DNA of 64,000 bases from Sphingomonas sp. G-3-2-10 (GTDB lineage: Bacteria; Pseudomonadota; Alphaproteobacteria; Sphingomonadales; Sphingomonadaceae). Location: NCBI RefSeq assembly GCF_012927115.1, contig NZ_JABBFY010000002.1:744001-808000 (forward strand). The letters are read 5' to 3'. The position numbers were made by a program, and so were the translations under genes. Below, in pieces: positions 34,246-43,738 of the stretch. Within the stretch, counting starts at the first letter, position 1; each line of letters begins with the position of its first letter. A model generated the notes under the pieces. It was not told where the DNA came from and did no database searches. It worked only from the letters and a program-made list of their open reading frames with translations.

Positions 34246-34248
34246 TCC

Positions 34249-34273
34249 CCCGGCCGCCGCGAAGGCGACCGGG
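34249..34273. terminator. Hairpin between convergent hydrolase and TonB receptor
   Basis: Stem CCCGG-C-CGCC (34249-34258) and GGCG-A-CCGGG (34264-34273) with one mismatch and a five-base loop; outer CCCCCG/CGGGGG can extend it to 34247-34283. Located between convergent stops, so a bidirectional terminator is likely despite no T-run. Confidence 0.5.
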
Positions 34274-34290
34274 AGATCGGGGGCTTGCCT

Positions 34291-37227
34291 CTAGAAGCGC
34301 AGGCGGACGCCCGCCTTGTAGAAGCGGCCGACGACATCGTAGTTGGTGCCGTTGGTCTGGGTCAGCAAAGTGGTCGACGGGATGATCGGCGGATCGCGGT
34401 CGAACACATTGTTGATCACCCAGAAGAACTGGAAGCGATCCCCCGCGTCGACCGTGCCCGACAGGTTGAACAGGGCATAGGCCCCGATGGCATTGTCGTC
34501 ATGGCTGACGTCCGCCGGCTGACCGTTGGTCGGCACTTCGGTGAAGGCATTGTCGATCACGCCCGCACTGACGAAGCGGACCTGCCCGGTGAGCGAGAAG
34601 GGCTTTTGCGAATAGGTGGCCGAGAAATTGGCCTTCCAGTGCGGCACCGCGCCTTCGGACTGATCGAGCTGTCCCGCCTGTTCGTTGACCGAAGGCGCTT
34701 CGCCCGGTCCGCCGGGGACGATGATCGTGAACTTGTCGACATAGGTGGCGTTGGCGCGGAGGTTCAGATCGCCGCCCGCCAGCGGCAGGCTGTAGCTGGC
34801 GGCCAGATCCATGCCCCGCGTCTCGAACGAGGAGAGGTTGAGGAACTGGTTGGTCACGCCGATCAGCGCGCCGCCGCTGAACTGGAGCAGGTTGCAATAG
34901 CTGGCGACGCCGAGGCCGCAGAGGCGGGCGATTTCGGCCTGGCCGACATTGGCGATGACGTCGGACACGCGGATGTCGAACAGATCGACCGACAGGCGGA
35001 GGCTGCGGACGAAGCTGGGCGACCAGCTGACGCCGATCGTGGTCGTTTTCGAGCGTTCGGGCTGCAGTCCGGCATTGCCGACATTGGCGACGCGGACGCC
35101 GGGATAGGTCACGCCGTTATAGACGACATTGTTGAGCGAGACCGTGGGCGGGACCAGCAGTTCGTACAGACTGGGCGCGCGGATATCGAGCGAGTGGGTG
35201 CCGCGGATCAGCAGGCCCTGCACCGGCTCCCAGGTCGCGCCCGCCTTCCACGTCGTGACGCCGCCGAAGCGGGTATAGTCGGCATAGCGGATCGCGCCGT
35301 TCACGGTGAGCGCATGCGCGAAGGGCAAGTTCGCGGCCAGCGGGACGGTCGCTTCGACATAGCCTTCGCGAACCGAGAAGCTGCCGGCGAACTGGCCGCC
35401 GACCGAACTGTCGTACACGCCGGTCAGCGACACGGCGTCGACCAGCGAATTGAGCGATTCATGGCGATATTCGACGCCCGCCGCGATCGCGACCGGACCG
35501 GCCCAGGTCGAGAAGGGGGAGCCCTGGATGTTCAGCTGCGCCGCGTCCTGAACATAATCGAGCTTCGCGGTGGCTTCGGCCGAATAATAGGCGATGGCGG
35601 CCGCGCTCTGCGACCCGTTGCCGAACAGGTTGAGCGGGACGCAGCCATTGCTGGGGTTGGTCAGGGTTGAGCGGCAGACCGGCTGGCCGGTGACCGGGCT
35701 GGTCACGACATCGGCGGCCATCGCGTAGAGCGTGCGGTTGCGCGCCGAGGAGCGGCGGAAATATTCGTTCTCGCCATGCGTGTAGGACGCGTCCCACGTC
35801 CAGCCGCCGCCGAGGTCGCCATTGACGCCGATCGTGCCGGTCGCCGCTGTAGAGCGGACGATCGTGTAGGGCAGGGGCGTGTCGTAATTGACGCGCGACA
35901 GGACGAAGGACTGCGCCGGCGGCGTTGCGGTCGACGGCCCCGCGGGCGCCGGGATCAGCGTGCGCAGCGACGCCGGGATATAGGGATTGTCAGCATAGAT
36001 GCGGACCTGCGAGCCGGCGAGGGTCGTCGGGCTATAGACGCTCACCCGGTCGCGGATCGGCTGGTTGATCGATTCGCCGTGCGACTGCCCCCATGAGGCA
36101 TCGACATAGACCGTCAGCGCGGGCGAGATTTCGTAATCGGCATGGCCGTAAAACACCTTGCGGCGGGTCGAGGCGATCATCGAATTGCTGCTGAGATCGG
36201 GATTGCCCCCGCCGATCTGGTTCGCAGCGAAGGTCGTGGCGGTGGTCGCGGGATTATACTCGCCGCGCACGAACGTCGCGGTGGCGGTGGGCGAGGTGAA
36301 ATACTGGCCGATCAGCCCGGCGCGCTGGGCCGCCGTGCCGCCGGTCGCATTCACGATCAGGCCGCCCGGGGTGTAATTGCCCGGCTCGGTCCCGCTGCGC
36401 AGCACGTTGCGCGGGCGGCCATTGGCGGCGGTGGCGGTGGGATCGGTGAAGAATTGCCAGTAATCGTCGGCCCAGTCACGCGAGCGATAGGTGCCGATGC
36501 CCTGATTGTTCGAATAGTCGCCCGACAGAACCACATGGCCGCGATCGCCCGCGAACGAGAAGCCGCCGACCGCGCCGATGCGGTACTCGGCGGCGTCGCC
36601 CAGTTCGGACACGCCGGCCTGCGCCTCCATCTGGATGCCGTCGACCTGTTTCTTGAGGATCAGATTGACCACGCCGGCGACTGCATCCGACCCCCATTGC
36701 GCCGATGCGCCGCCGGTGACGATGTCCGCGCGATCGATCATCAGCGTGGGGATCAGGTTGAGATCGACCTGATAGGGATTGCCGACGCTCGACGCGGGCA
36801 CGCTGGGCACGAAGCGGCGGCCGTCGATCAGCACCAGCGTGCGCGGCGAACCGAGGCCGCGAAGATCGGCGAAGGTCTGGCCCGGGGTCTGGGTGCGCAC
36901 GCCGTTCGCCGCGCCGCTGAGACGCGAGCTGAAGGCGGGGAGTTCGCTGAGCAGGCTATAGACGTTGGTTACGCCGCGCTGCTGGAGCTCTTCGGTGCCG
37001 ATCACCAATGTCGGCGTGGCGGCGGTGAAGCCCGAGCGGGTGCGCGATCCGGTGACGCGGATCTCGTCGTTGGCGGGCACGTCCTGTTCGTCGGCGGTCA
37101 CGCTTTCGTCCTGCGGCGCGTCTTCCACCGCCTGCGCGAAAGCGGGCTGGGCGAAGCACAGGGCCGCAAGGCAGGAAGTCGCAGCGAATTTCGCGATTCC
37201 GCGCCGGATTCCGGTGATTTCAGACAT
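34291..37227 (-). CDS. TonB-dependent receptor
   Basis: A 978-residue outer-membrane receptor: signal peptide ending AFAQ, TonB box (DEIRVTGSRTRSGF), plug (TPTLVIGTEELQQRGVTNVY, LRGLGSPRTLVLIDGRRFVP, VTGGASAQWGSDAVAGVVNL) and barrel ending YKAGVRLRF. It is a close relative of the receptors at 16182 and 39571. The start at 37227 follows GGGGAGAGG. It stands alone on its strand with a TauD gene ending 160 bases upstream. Confidence 0.92.
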   Translation of the reverse strand: MSEITGIRRGIAKFAATSCLAALCFAQPAFAQAVEDAPQDESVTADEQDVPANDEIRVTGSRTRSGFTAATPTLVIGTEELQQRGVTNVYSLLSELPAFSSRLSGAANGVRTQTPGQTFADLRGLGSPRTLVLIDGRRFVPSVPASSVGNPYQVDLNLIPTLMIDRADIVTGGASAQWGSDAVAGVVNLILKKQVDGIQMEAQAGVSELGDAAEYRIGAVGGFSFAGDRGHVVLSGDYSNNQGIGTYRSRDWADDYWQFFTDPTATAANGRPRNVLRSGTEPGNYTPGGLIVNATGGTAAQRAGLIGQYFTSPTATATFVRGEYNPATTATTFAANQIGGGNPDLSSNSMIASTRRKVFYGHADYEISPALTVYVDASWGQSHGESINQPIRDRVSVYSPTTLAGSQVRIYADNPYIPASLRTLIPAPAGPSTATPPAQSFVLSRVNYDTPLPYTIVRSTAATGTIGVNGDLGGGWTWDASYTHGENEYFRRSSARNRTLYAMAADVVTSPVTGQPVCRSTLTNPSNGCVPLNLFGNGSQSAAAIAYYSAEATAKLDYVQDAAQLNIQGSPFSTWAGPVAIAAGVEYRHESLNSLVDAVSLTGVYDSSVGGQFAGSFSVREGYVEATVPLAANLPFAHALTVNGAIRYADYTRFGGVTTWKAGATWEPVQGLLIRGTHSLDIRAPSLYELLVPPTVSLNNVVYNGVTYPGVRVANVGNAGLQPERSKTTTIGVSWSPSFVRSLRLSVDLFDIRVSDVIANVGQAEIARLCGLGVASYCNLLQFSGGALIGVTNQFLNLSSFETRGMDLAASYSLPLAGGDLNLRANATYVDKFTIIVPGGPGEAPSVNEQAGQLDQSEGAVPHWKANFSATYSQKPFSLTGQVRFVSAGVIDNAFTEVPTNGQPADVSHDDNAIGAYALFNLSGTVDAGDRFQFFWVINNVFDRDPPIIPSTTLLTQTNGTNYDVVGRFYKAGVRLRF

Positions 37228-37385
37228 AGCCTCTCCCCAGGTGATGCGGCCTTTCCGGCTCGCGATTAGGTGGAACCTGCGCGGACCGGCCTCACGGGGC
37301 TTGCCTGATCGCGCACGGAATTCCGCTCGCCCGAGGAGTAGGGGCGCCATCCTATTGAGTCAATAGGATGGCCTTATGACATTTA
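37228..37385 (-). promoter_or_regulatory. TonB receptor promoter region with perfect palindrome
   Basis: Perfect inverted repeat ATCCTATTGA (37349-37358), G, TCAATAGGAT (37360-37369). Overlapping it, the - strand reads GTCATAA-N4-ATCCTAT (37363-37380), a motif repeated before the TauD gene at 55921. A -10 candidate TATTGA sits at the motif end. Probable operator. Confidence 0.55.
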
Positions 37386-38207
37386 TCAGGCCGCGATCAG
37401 CGGCTCACCCTTGATCGCGATGCGGTGCATGATCCGCCGCTGACCCTGATAGTCGTTACTGGCATAATGCCAGACCTGGATATTGTCCCAGAACACGACC
37501 ATCCCGGGCTCCCACACGATGCGGCACTGGAATTCGGGCCGTTGGCCGTGGACGTAGAGGAAGTCGAGCAGGGGCGCGCTTTCGCGCTCGGTCCAGCCTT
37601 CGAAGCGCAGCGTATAGGCGGCGTTGACGAACAGCGATTCCCGGCCGGTCACCGGATGGCGGATCACGACCGGATGGACCAGTTCGGGCGCGGGGCTGAT
37701 ATTCTTGTTGAGCCGTTTCGACGCGGCGAGCAGCCGGGCGTTGCCATGAACCGCGCGCAGGCCGCGCAGCGTATCCTTCATGCCATCCGACAGCGCGTCG
37801 AACGCCGCCGCCATGCTGGCGAACAGCGTGTCGCCGCCGTGGCGCGGCAGCTCGCGCGCGACGAGGATTGTTCCCCAGGGCGGTTCGGCATGGAAGGTCT
37901 GATCGGCGTGCCAGCCGCCGCCGATATTGTCGACCTGGTCCTCCGCCTTGCTGACTTCGGTCATCAGCGGGAAGCCGGGGACCGTATCGACATACTTCCC
38001 GACCGTGGCTTCGCCGAACTGCTGCGCGAAATGGGCGTGATCGGCGGGCTTCACGTCCTGCCCGCGGAAGAAGATGACCCCGCGTTCGGCCAGCACGCGG
38101 CGGATCGCGGCATAGTCCTCGGGCGCGTGGCGCGCGGTCAGATCGAACCCGGTGATCTCCGCGCCGATCGCATCGCCCAGCCAGCGTGCTTCGAAGGAAT
38201 CGGTCAT
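37386..38207 (-). CDS. TauD/TfdA-family 2-oxoglutarate-dependent dioxygenase
   Basis: A 273-residue Fe(II)/2-oxoglutarate dioxygenase. The HxD pair is H100/D102 (GGGWHADQTF) and the distal His is in IQVWHYASND, close to the basic residues expected to bind 2-oxoglutarate. The family includes taurine and 2,4-D dioxygenases and alkylsulfatases; substrate unknown. It starts within the MFS stop (ATGA) and is the third gene of a receptor-MFS-TauD operon. Paralogue at 55097-55921. Confidence 0.88.
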   Translation of the reverse strand: MTDSFEARWLGDAIGAEITGFDLTARHAPEDYAAIRRVLAERGVIFFRGQDVKPADHAHFAQQFGEATVGKYVDTVPGFPLMTEVSKAEDQVDNIGGGWHADQTFHAEPPWGTILVARELPRHGGDTLFASMAAAFDALSDGMKDTLRGLRAVHGNARLLAASKRLNKNISPAPELVHPVVIRHPVTGRESLFVNAAYTLRFEGWTERESAPLLDFLYVHGQRPEFQCRIVWEPGMVVFWDNIQVWHYASNDYQGQRRIMHRIAIKGEPLIAA

Positions 38208-39571
38208 GCTTGCGGCTCCTGGCTGAGCGGTTGGGTGATGAGGGTACGGCGCAGGACCAGCAGGCCGACCAGGGCCGGCGCGCCGATGCCGATGGTGGTG
38301 AGCAACATGCCGCCGCCGATCGCCATCGGATCGCCGCCGAGCACGCTGGACGAGAGGAAGCCGGCGGCGAGCGGGCCCATACCGGTGCCGAGCACGCTCT
38401 GGAACAGCATGTAGATCACCGTGACCTTGCCGATCAGCCGCACCGGCGTACGCGCCGCCAGGATGATCGCGCCGATCGCGGCATAGGCGCCGCAGAAGAG
38501 CAGGCCGACGCCCTTGATCGCGAAGGTCGCCTCTGCACTCGGCGCGAACGGCACCAGCGCGAAGGCGATCAGCGTGACGATGGTGGTGAAAATGCCGAAG
38601 GTGCCGATCGCGCGGCCATTGGCGGCGAAGCGATCGAGCATGAAGCCGACGAACAACAGCCCGAGCGGCGCGGCGACCAGCTTCACCAGCCCATAGGTAT
38701 AGCCGATCTCGGGCAGCGACATGCCGAAGCGCCGCCCGACCAAAGCGGGCAGCCACGGCCCGTTGGCGAACACCACCAGGGTGCTGAGCGTGGTGTAGAT
38801 CATCAGCGGCGCATAGGTGCGGCGATGCGCCCACATATAGCGGATCGCTTCGCCGAAGCCGGGTGCGCCCGGCACGCCCTCCTTCTTTGCGATGGGCCGG
38901 TCACGGCGCAGCAGCAGCGGCAACGGGGTGAGGATCAGGCTGAAGAAGCCGATGACGATCAGCACCGCTTGCCACGGCTTCGCGCTGCCGAGCAGCGGGA
39001 TGCCGGCGAATGCGCCCGATGCCGCCGCGGAGAGCAAGGCCCCGCCGACGATCAGCGCGAGCGAGCCGCCGAGATAGGGGGCCATCGAGAAGATGCTGAA
39101 CGCGCGCCCGCGCAGCGACAGCGGCACGCGTTCGCGGATCAGCGAATAGCTGACCGGGGTGACCACACCCTCCGCCGTGCCCACGCCGATCCGCGTGGCG
39201 AACAGCGCGCCGAAGCTGGCCGCGAAGCCGCCGAGCATGGTCATGCCCGACCAGATGCCCGACGAGGCGACGAGCAGCCCCCGCCGCCCGCCGCGATCGG
39301 CCATCAGGCCCGCGGGGATGCTGGCGGCCGAATAGAAGAGCGAGAAGCCGAGGCCGATCAGCAACCCCATGCTCGCGTCGGACACCCCGAAATCCTTGCG
39401 GATCGGATCGACGAGCAGCGGCAATAGCTGCCGGTCGATACAGGCGCAGGCATAGAGCGCGGCGGTGACCGCGATCAGCAGCCACGCATGGAAGCGCCCG
39501 CCCTCGGGCCGGGCAGCGGCGGAAGTCCCCACCTCCGCCGCCGCCCGGTCCTCGGTCGATGCGGCCGGCAT
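38204..39571 (-). CDS. MFS transporter
   Basis: A 455-residue major facilitator with about 12 membrane segments (first: ALYACACIDRQLLPLLVDPI; loop motif AGLMADRGGRRGLLVASSG). Its start shares one base with the receptor stop (TGATG) and its end overlaps the dioxygenase start, so it likely moves the receptor's ligand from periplasm to cytoplasm for oxidation by the TauD enzyme. Confidence 0.88.
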   Translation of the reverse strand: MPAASTEDRAAAEVGTSAAARPEGGRFHAWLLIAVTAALYACACIDRQLLPLLVDPIRKDFGVSDASMGLLIGLGFSLFYSAASIPAGLMADRGGRRGLLVASSGIWSGMTMLGGFAASFGALFATRIGVGTAEGVVTPVSYSLIRERVPLSLRGRAFSIFSMAPYLGGSLALIVGGALLSAAASGAFAGIPLLGSAKPWQAVLIVIGFFSLILTPLPLLLRRDRPIAKKEGVPGAPGFGEAIRYMWAHRRTYAPLMIYTTLSTLVVFANGPWLPALVGRRFGMSLPEIGYTYGLVKLVAAPLGLLFVGFMLDRFAANGRAIGTFGIFTTIVTLIAFALVPFAPSAEATFAIKGVGLLFCGAYAAIGAIILAARTPVRLIGKVTVIYMLFQSVLGTGMGPLAAGFLSSSVLGGDPMAIGGGMLLTTIGIGAPALVGLLVLRRTLITQPLSQEPQA

Positions 39572-42438
39572 CAGAACTTCACGCGGAAGCCGGCCTGGAA
39601 GAAGGTGCCCAGCGTGTCGTAATATTGGCCGTTGGTCGCGATGTTCAGCGTGCTGCTGGGCAGCGGCGGCGGGGCGGTGTTGAAGACGTTACGAACGCTG
39701 CCGAAGAACGCGAAATTGTCGTTCACGGTCATGTCCGCATAGAGGTTCAGATAGGCATAGGCGGGCACGTGATTGATGTTCGCCGTGGTGGTGGCGGACG
39801 TGTTGAAGGTATTGTCCACCGTGCCGGCCGAGATGAAGTTCATCTGGCTGGTGAGCGCGAACCCGCCGACGCGATAGGTCAGCGACCCGTTGATGCGGGT
39901 GCGCGGCGTCGAATAGGTGTTGAGCGTGCTGTTTTCACCCGCGCGGTCGATCGGCGCGGCGCCGGTGCCGGTGTTGACGATGACATGCTGGGTATAGGTG
40001 CCGTTGACCGTCATCTCGATCCGGCCGGGCAGCGAGATGCCGGACAGCGGGAAGCGATAGGCCAGCTGCGCGTCGAAGCCCTGCACATGGACGCCCGCCA
40101 GATTCTGCGCGCCGAGCGACAATGCGGTGGGCGGACCGGCCGCACTGAAGGTGAAGGCCGAGCAGTAATAGAGGTCGCCCGCGTTGCAGAGGCTGGCGAT
40201 ACTGGTGGCGGGCAGGGTGGTGATCGCCTGCTTCAGATCGATGTCGTAATAATCGACCGACACTTTGAAGTTGGGCAGGAAGCGCGGCTCGAGCACCACG
40301 CCGATCGTGTAGGTCTCGGCCTTTTCAGCGTCGAGATTGGCGTTGCCGATCGACAAATTGACCGGGATGTTGGCGGTGTAGGTGGTGCTGTTCGCGGGAT
40401 TGCGGACGCTGACCGAATTATTGGCGATCGAGCCGGGGCTGTACAGTTCGAACAAAGCTGGCGCGCGGATGTCGCGCGAGCGCGTGGCGCGGAAGCGGAC
40501 GCCGTCGACCGGCTCGTAGCTGGCGCCGACCTTCCACGTCGTCTGGGTGCCGACCGTGCTGTAATTGGCGACGCGGATCGCGCCGTTCAGGTCGAACGAG
40601 CGGCCGATCGCCGAATCCTTGAGCAGCGGCACGATCGCTTCGACATAGCCTTCGGTCACGTCGAACTTGCCGTGGAACGGGCCGGCATTGGCGATCTCGA
40701 ACCCGCCGGCCGCGCTGATCGAGTCGGCGGTGACGGTCTGTTCCTCGCGGCGATATTCGACGCCCGCGCCGATCGAGATGGGGCCGGCCCAGGTCTCGAA
40801 CAATTCGCCGCGGATATTGGCGGCGGCGGTGCGCTGTTCATAGACGCTGCGCGCCTGTGCGGTGCCGGTCACATAGCTGATCGCGGCGGCCGAGGGCGAA
40901 CCCTGACCGAACAGGTTGATCGGCACGCAGCCCGCGGCGGCGGTGGGGTTATAGGTCGAGCTGCCGGGCACCAGCGCGCGGCACACGATCTGGCCGCCGG
41001 AAAAAACTGCGTCGGTGGCATAGGTAATGCGCGAACGGATGCCGTTGCCTGCGGTCGAATTGGTGTAGATGTTCTTGCCCCAGCCGAAATGGAGATCCCA
41101 TTTCCACTTCTCGCTGAACCGCCCCTCGGCGCCGAAGGCGATGTGCGGCGTCTTGTTCTCGACGATCGCCGGGCCATTCTCGCCGCTGGCGGCGAAGTCG
41201 TAATTCACTCGGTTGAAGGTGAAGCTGCCGTTCGCACCGAGCGACGCGGCGATCGAGGGGTAGAGCGACTGGAGATAGGCATTGTCGCTGCGGATCGTGC
41301 CGCCGGTGATGCGCGAGGGCAGCGGGTTCATCTCGGTCCGCAGCATCGAATAGGAGCCGACGAGCCAGATGTTGGTGTCGTCCGAAATATCGAACTGGAC
41401 ACGGGCATAGGGATCGAAGCGGCGAATGCCGGGAACGAGCGACAGGCCCTTGGCCTGCGACTGGCCCTGCCCGCCGATCATCGCGGTGCCGCTGACGATC
41501 GATCCGGTGACGAACGGAGTCGGCGCGCCGCCGTTCGAGTGGAACTCGTAATTGCGCAGCGAGAAGCCCGCCGGGCCGGTGATCAGCATGTTCGGCGAGC
41601 TGTAGAAATGGACGTTGGGCACGATCAGATTGACCGGCAGGCCGTTGGTCGAAGCGGCCGAATTGGCGACGATCTGATATTCGCGGGCGCCCCAGGGACG
41701 CGTGTAGATATCGCCGACCTTGTCGGATTCGGAGAAGTCGAGCGCGGCGACGATATGCAGCCGGTCGTCCATCAGCGAGACGCCGCCCAGCGCGCCGATC
41801 CGTTTGGTCAGGCCGTCGCCATAGGTGGAGAAGCCGGTCTGCGCGGTGAGCTGGAAGCCCGAATATTTCTTGCGCAGGATAATGTTGACCACACCGGCGA
41901 CCGCATCCGAACCCCATTGCGCCGATGCGCCGCCGGTGATGACTTCGGCGCGCTCGACCAGCAGCGCGGGAATCTGGTTGAGATCGGGCGAGACGCCCGT
42001 GCCGGTGTTGTTCGCCGGCGCCTGTGGCGTGACGCGCGCGCCGTCGACCAGCACCAGCGTGCGGTTCGAGCCCAAGCCGCGCAGATCGGCGAGGTTGGCG
42101 CCGGGCAACTGGGTGCGCACGCCGTTCGCGCCGGGCGAGATGGTCGGCTTGAACGCCGGAATTTCCTGAAGCACGTCGGCGACGGTGATCGACTGGCGCT
42201 GCTCGATCGCGGCCGAGCCGACGACGGTGGTCGGCGTGGGCGCACGGAAGCCGCCGGTGCCGGCGCGGGTGGCAGTGACCACGATCTCTTCGTTCGACGC
42301 GGGCTGGGCCGGCTCTTCCTGCACGGCTTCGGGCTCCGCCGCGACTTCCTGTGCGAGCGCCGGGGTGCAGGCGAGCAAAGCGGCAAGGCTGGTGCCGAGC
42401 CGGAGCGTACGCTGCGAGAAAATGGTACGGGTCGTCAT
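39571..42438 (-). CDS. TonB-dependent receptor
   Basis: A 955-residue receptor: signal peptide (ending TPALAQ), TonB box (NEEIVVTATRAGTGGF), plug (TPTTVVGSAAIEQRQSITVA, LRGLGSNRTLVLVDGARV, ITGGASAQWGSDAVAGVVNI) and a barrel ending FQAGFRVKF. The start at 42438 follows GGAGAGGG; the frame to 42591 extends into the control region and is rejected. First gene of the receptor-MFS-TauD operon. Confidence 0.92.
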   Translation of the reverse strand: MTTRTIFSQRTLRLGTSLAALLACTPALAQEVAAEPEAVQEEPAQPASNEEIVVTATRAGTGGFRAPTPTTVVGSAAIEQRQSITVADVLQEIPAFKPTISPGANGVRTQLPGANLADLRGLGSNRTLVLVDGARVTPQAPANNTGTGVSPDLNQIPALLVERAEVITGGASAQWGSDAVAGVVNIILRKKYSGFQLTAQTGFSTYGDGLTKRIGALGGVSLMDDRLHIVAALDFSESDKVGDIYTRPWGAREYQIVANSAASTNGLPVNLIVPNVHFYSSPNMLITGPAGFSLRNYEFHSNGGAPTPFVTGSIVSGTAMIGGQGQSQAKGLSLVPGIRRFDPYARVQFDISDDTNIWLVGSYSMLRTEMNPLPSRITGGTIRSDNAYLQSLYPSIAASLGANGSFTFNRVNYDFAASGENGPAIVENKTPHIAFGAEGRFSEKWKWDLHFGWGKNIYTNSTAGNGIRSRITYATDAVFSGGQIVCRALVPGSSTYNPTAAAGCVPINLFGQGSPSAAAISYVTGTAQARSVYEQRTAAANIRGELFETWAGPISIGAGVEYRREEQTVTADSISAAGGFEIANAGPFHGKFDVTEGYVEAIVPLLKDSAIGRSFDLNGAIRVANYSTVGTQTTWKVGASYEPVDGVRFRATRSRDIRAPALFELYSPGSIANNSVSVRNPANSTTYTANIPVNLSIGNANLDAEKAETYTIGVVLEPRFLPNFKVSVDYYDIDLKQAITTLPATSIASLCNAGDLYYCSAFTFSAAGPPTALSLGAQNLAGVHVQGFDAQLAYRFPLSGISLPGRIEMTVNGTYTQHVIVNTGTGAAPIDRAGENSTLNTYSTPRTRINGSLTYRVGGFALTSQMNFISAGTVDNTFNTSATTTANINHVPAYAYLNLYADMTVNDNFAFFGSVRNVFNTAPPPLPSSTLNIATNGQYYDTLGTFFQAGFRVKF

Positions 42439-42714
42439 GATTTCCCTCTCCTGATAGCGTGGGCCTGTCCGGCCTCTCCTTGCGCGCTCGTGCGACTGAA
42501 TGAGCAAAGGCTCTAAGGGATGTACATATATCCCTTTCAAAACGGTGGCAACTCGTTCTTGCATTTTCGCGTTCGCTCTCGTGAAATACACCCGAAAGGT
42601 CAGTCTTTAGGGTGTAATCGGCCCGAAGCAGCGGCTCGCACGGGCATCGAATCTAAAGGCTAGACATATAGCCTAAACGCGGTAAAGGTCGCGGCGAGCA
42701 ATGGAGAGACTCGA
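42439..42714. promoter_or_regulatory. Divergent control region with two palindromes
   Basis: A 276-base region between the receptor operon (-) and a TauD-family gene (+). Two inverted repeats: AAGGGAT (42515-42521), N8, ATCCCTT (42530-42536), and AGGCTA (42657-42662), GACATA, TAGCCT (42669-42674). On the - strand both read TATATGT followed by a CCCTTAGA or CCTTTAGA sequence, so they may be sites for one regulator. Confidence 0.5.
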
Positions 42715-43704
42715 ATGGCATCGCCCGTTTTCCGCGAGATTATCGACCATCCGAACGCCTGGACCCCCGATGGCGGCGTCGAACGCTTCTGGCGCCACCT
42801 TTCGGAAGCGGAGCTGACCGCGCTCGACGAACTGATCGCGAAGACGCGCGATACCGATCCGGTGAAGGTGACGCGCGAGCAATTCTCCAGCCCTGTCATC
42901 GACGCGCTGGCCGACGAGATGCGCGAGATCATCCTGAACGGCGCGGGGGTCGTGATCCTCAAGGGCGTGACGCCCGACCGCTACAGCGAAGAGGATATGA
43001 AGCGCCTCTATTGGGGTCTGGGCACGCATCTGGGCCGCGGGCTGCCGCAGAGCCGGCAGATGGAGATGCTGGGCCTGGTGCAGGAGGAAGAAGCCAATCC
43101 GATGATCCGCGGCTATCGCAGCTCCGCGGCGCTGGGGATGCATACCGATGCGTTCGAGATCGTCGGGCTGATGTGCGTGCGCCGCGCCGAGGAAGGCGGC
43201 GAAAGCAGCCTCGCCAGCGCGCTGACAATGCACAACAAGATCCTGACCGAACGGCCCGAGCTGCTCGACGCGCTCTACGAAGGCTATTATTTCGTGCTGC
43301 AGGAGCTGCAGTTCACCGACCGGCCGACCACCGCGGAGAAAGTCCCGGTCTTTTCGAACAAGGACGGCGTGGTCAGCGTGAACGCGGCGAGCAGCTATAT
43401 GCGCCACGCCGCCGAGCTGCGGAAGGAACCCTTCCCCGCCGATCTCGACGAAGCGCTCAAATATTTCGATCAGGTCGCCAATCGCGAGGACGTCCGCGCC
43501 GAATTTCTGCTCGACGATGGCGATGTGATGCTGTGGAACAATTACACGCATCTCCACTCGCGCCGGGCGTTCCAGAACTCGACCGAGCGCAAGCGGCTGT
43601 TGCTCCGCCTGTGGCTCGAGGTCGAGAATGGCCGCGACGTGCAGCCCGATTATGCGTTGCGCGGACGCTCGTTCCGCTGGATCAACGAGCAGGTGCCGGC
43701 CTGA
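42715..43704 (+). CDS. TauD/TfdA-family oxygenase (long form)
   Basis: A 329-residue putative Fe(II)/2-oxoglutarate dioxygenase. HxD motif in ALGMHTDAFE, distal His in NNYTHLHSRRAF, and a following Arg in RKRLLLRLWLE match the TauD superfamily core. It is longer than and not closely similar to the TauD genes at 37386 and 55097. GGAGAG precedes the ATG. It is followed 34 bases later by the ABC substrate-binding protein gene. Confidence 0.83.
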   Translation: MASPVFREIIDHPNAWTPDGGVERFWRHLSEAELTALDELIAKTRDTDPVKVTREQFSSPVIDALADEMREIILNGAGVVILKGVTPDRYSEEDMKRLYWGLGTHLGRGLPQSRQMEMLGLVQEEEANPMIRGYRSSAALGMHTDAFEIVGLMCVRRAEEGGESSLASALTMHNKILTERPELLDALYEGYYFVLQELQFTDRPTTAEKVPVFSNKDGVVSVNAASSYMRHAAELRKEPFPADLDEALKYFDQVANREDVRAEFLLDDGDVMLWNNYTHLHSRRAFQNSTERKRLLLRLWLEVENGRDVQPDYALRGRSFRWINEQVPA

Positions 43705-43738
43705 TCCGGCCGGGTCCGCCGCATCGCATGGGGGTATC

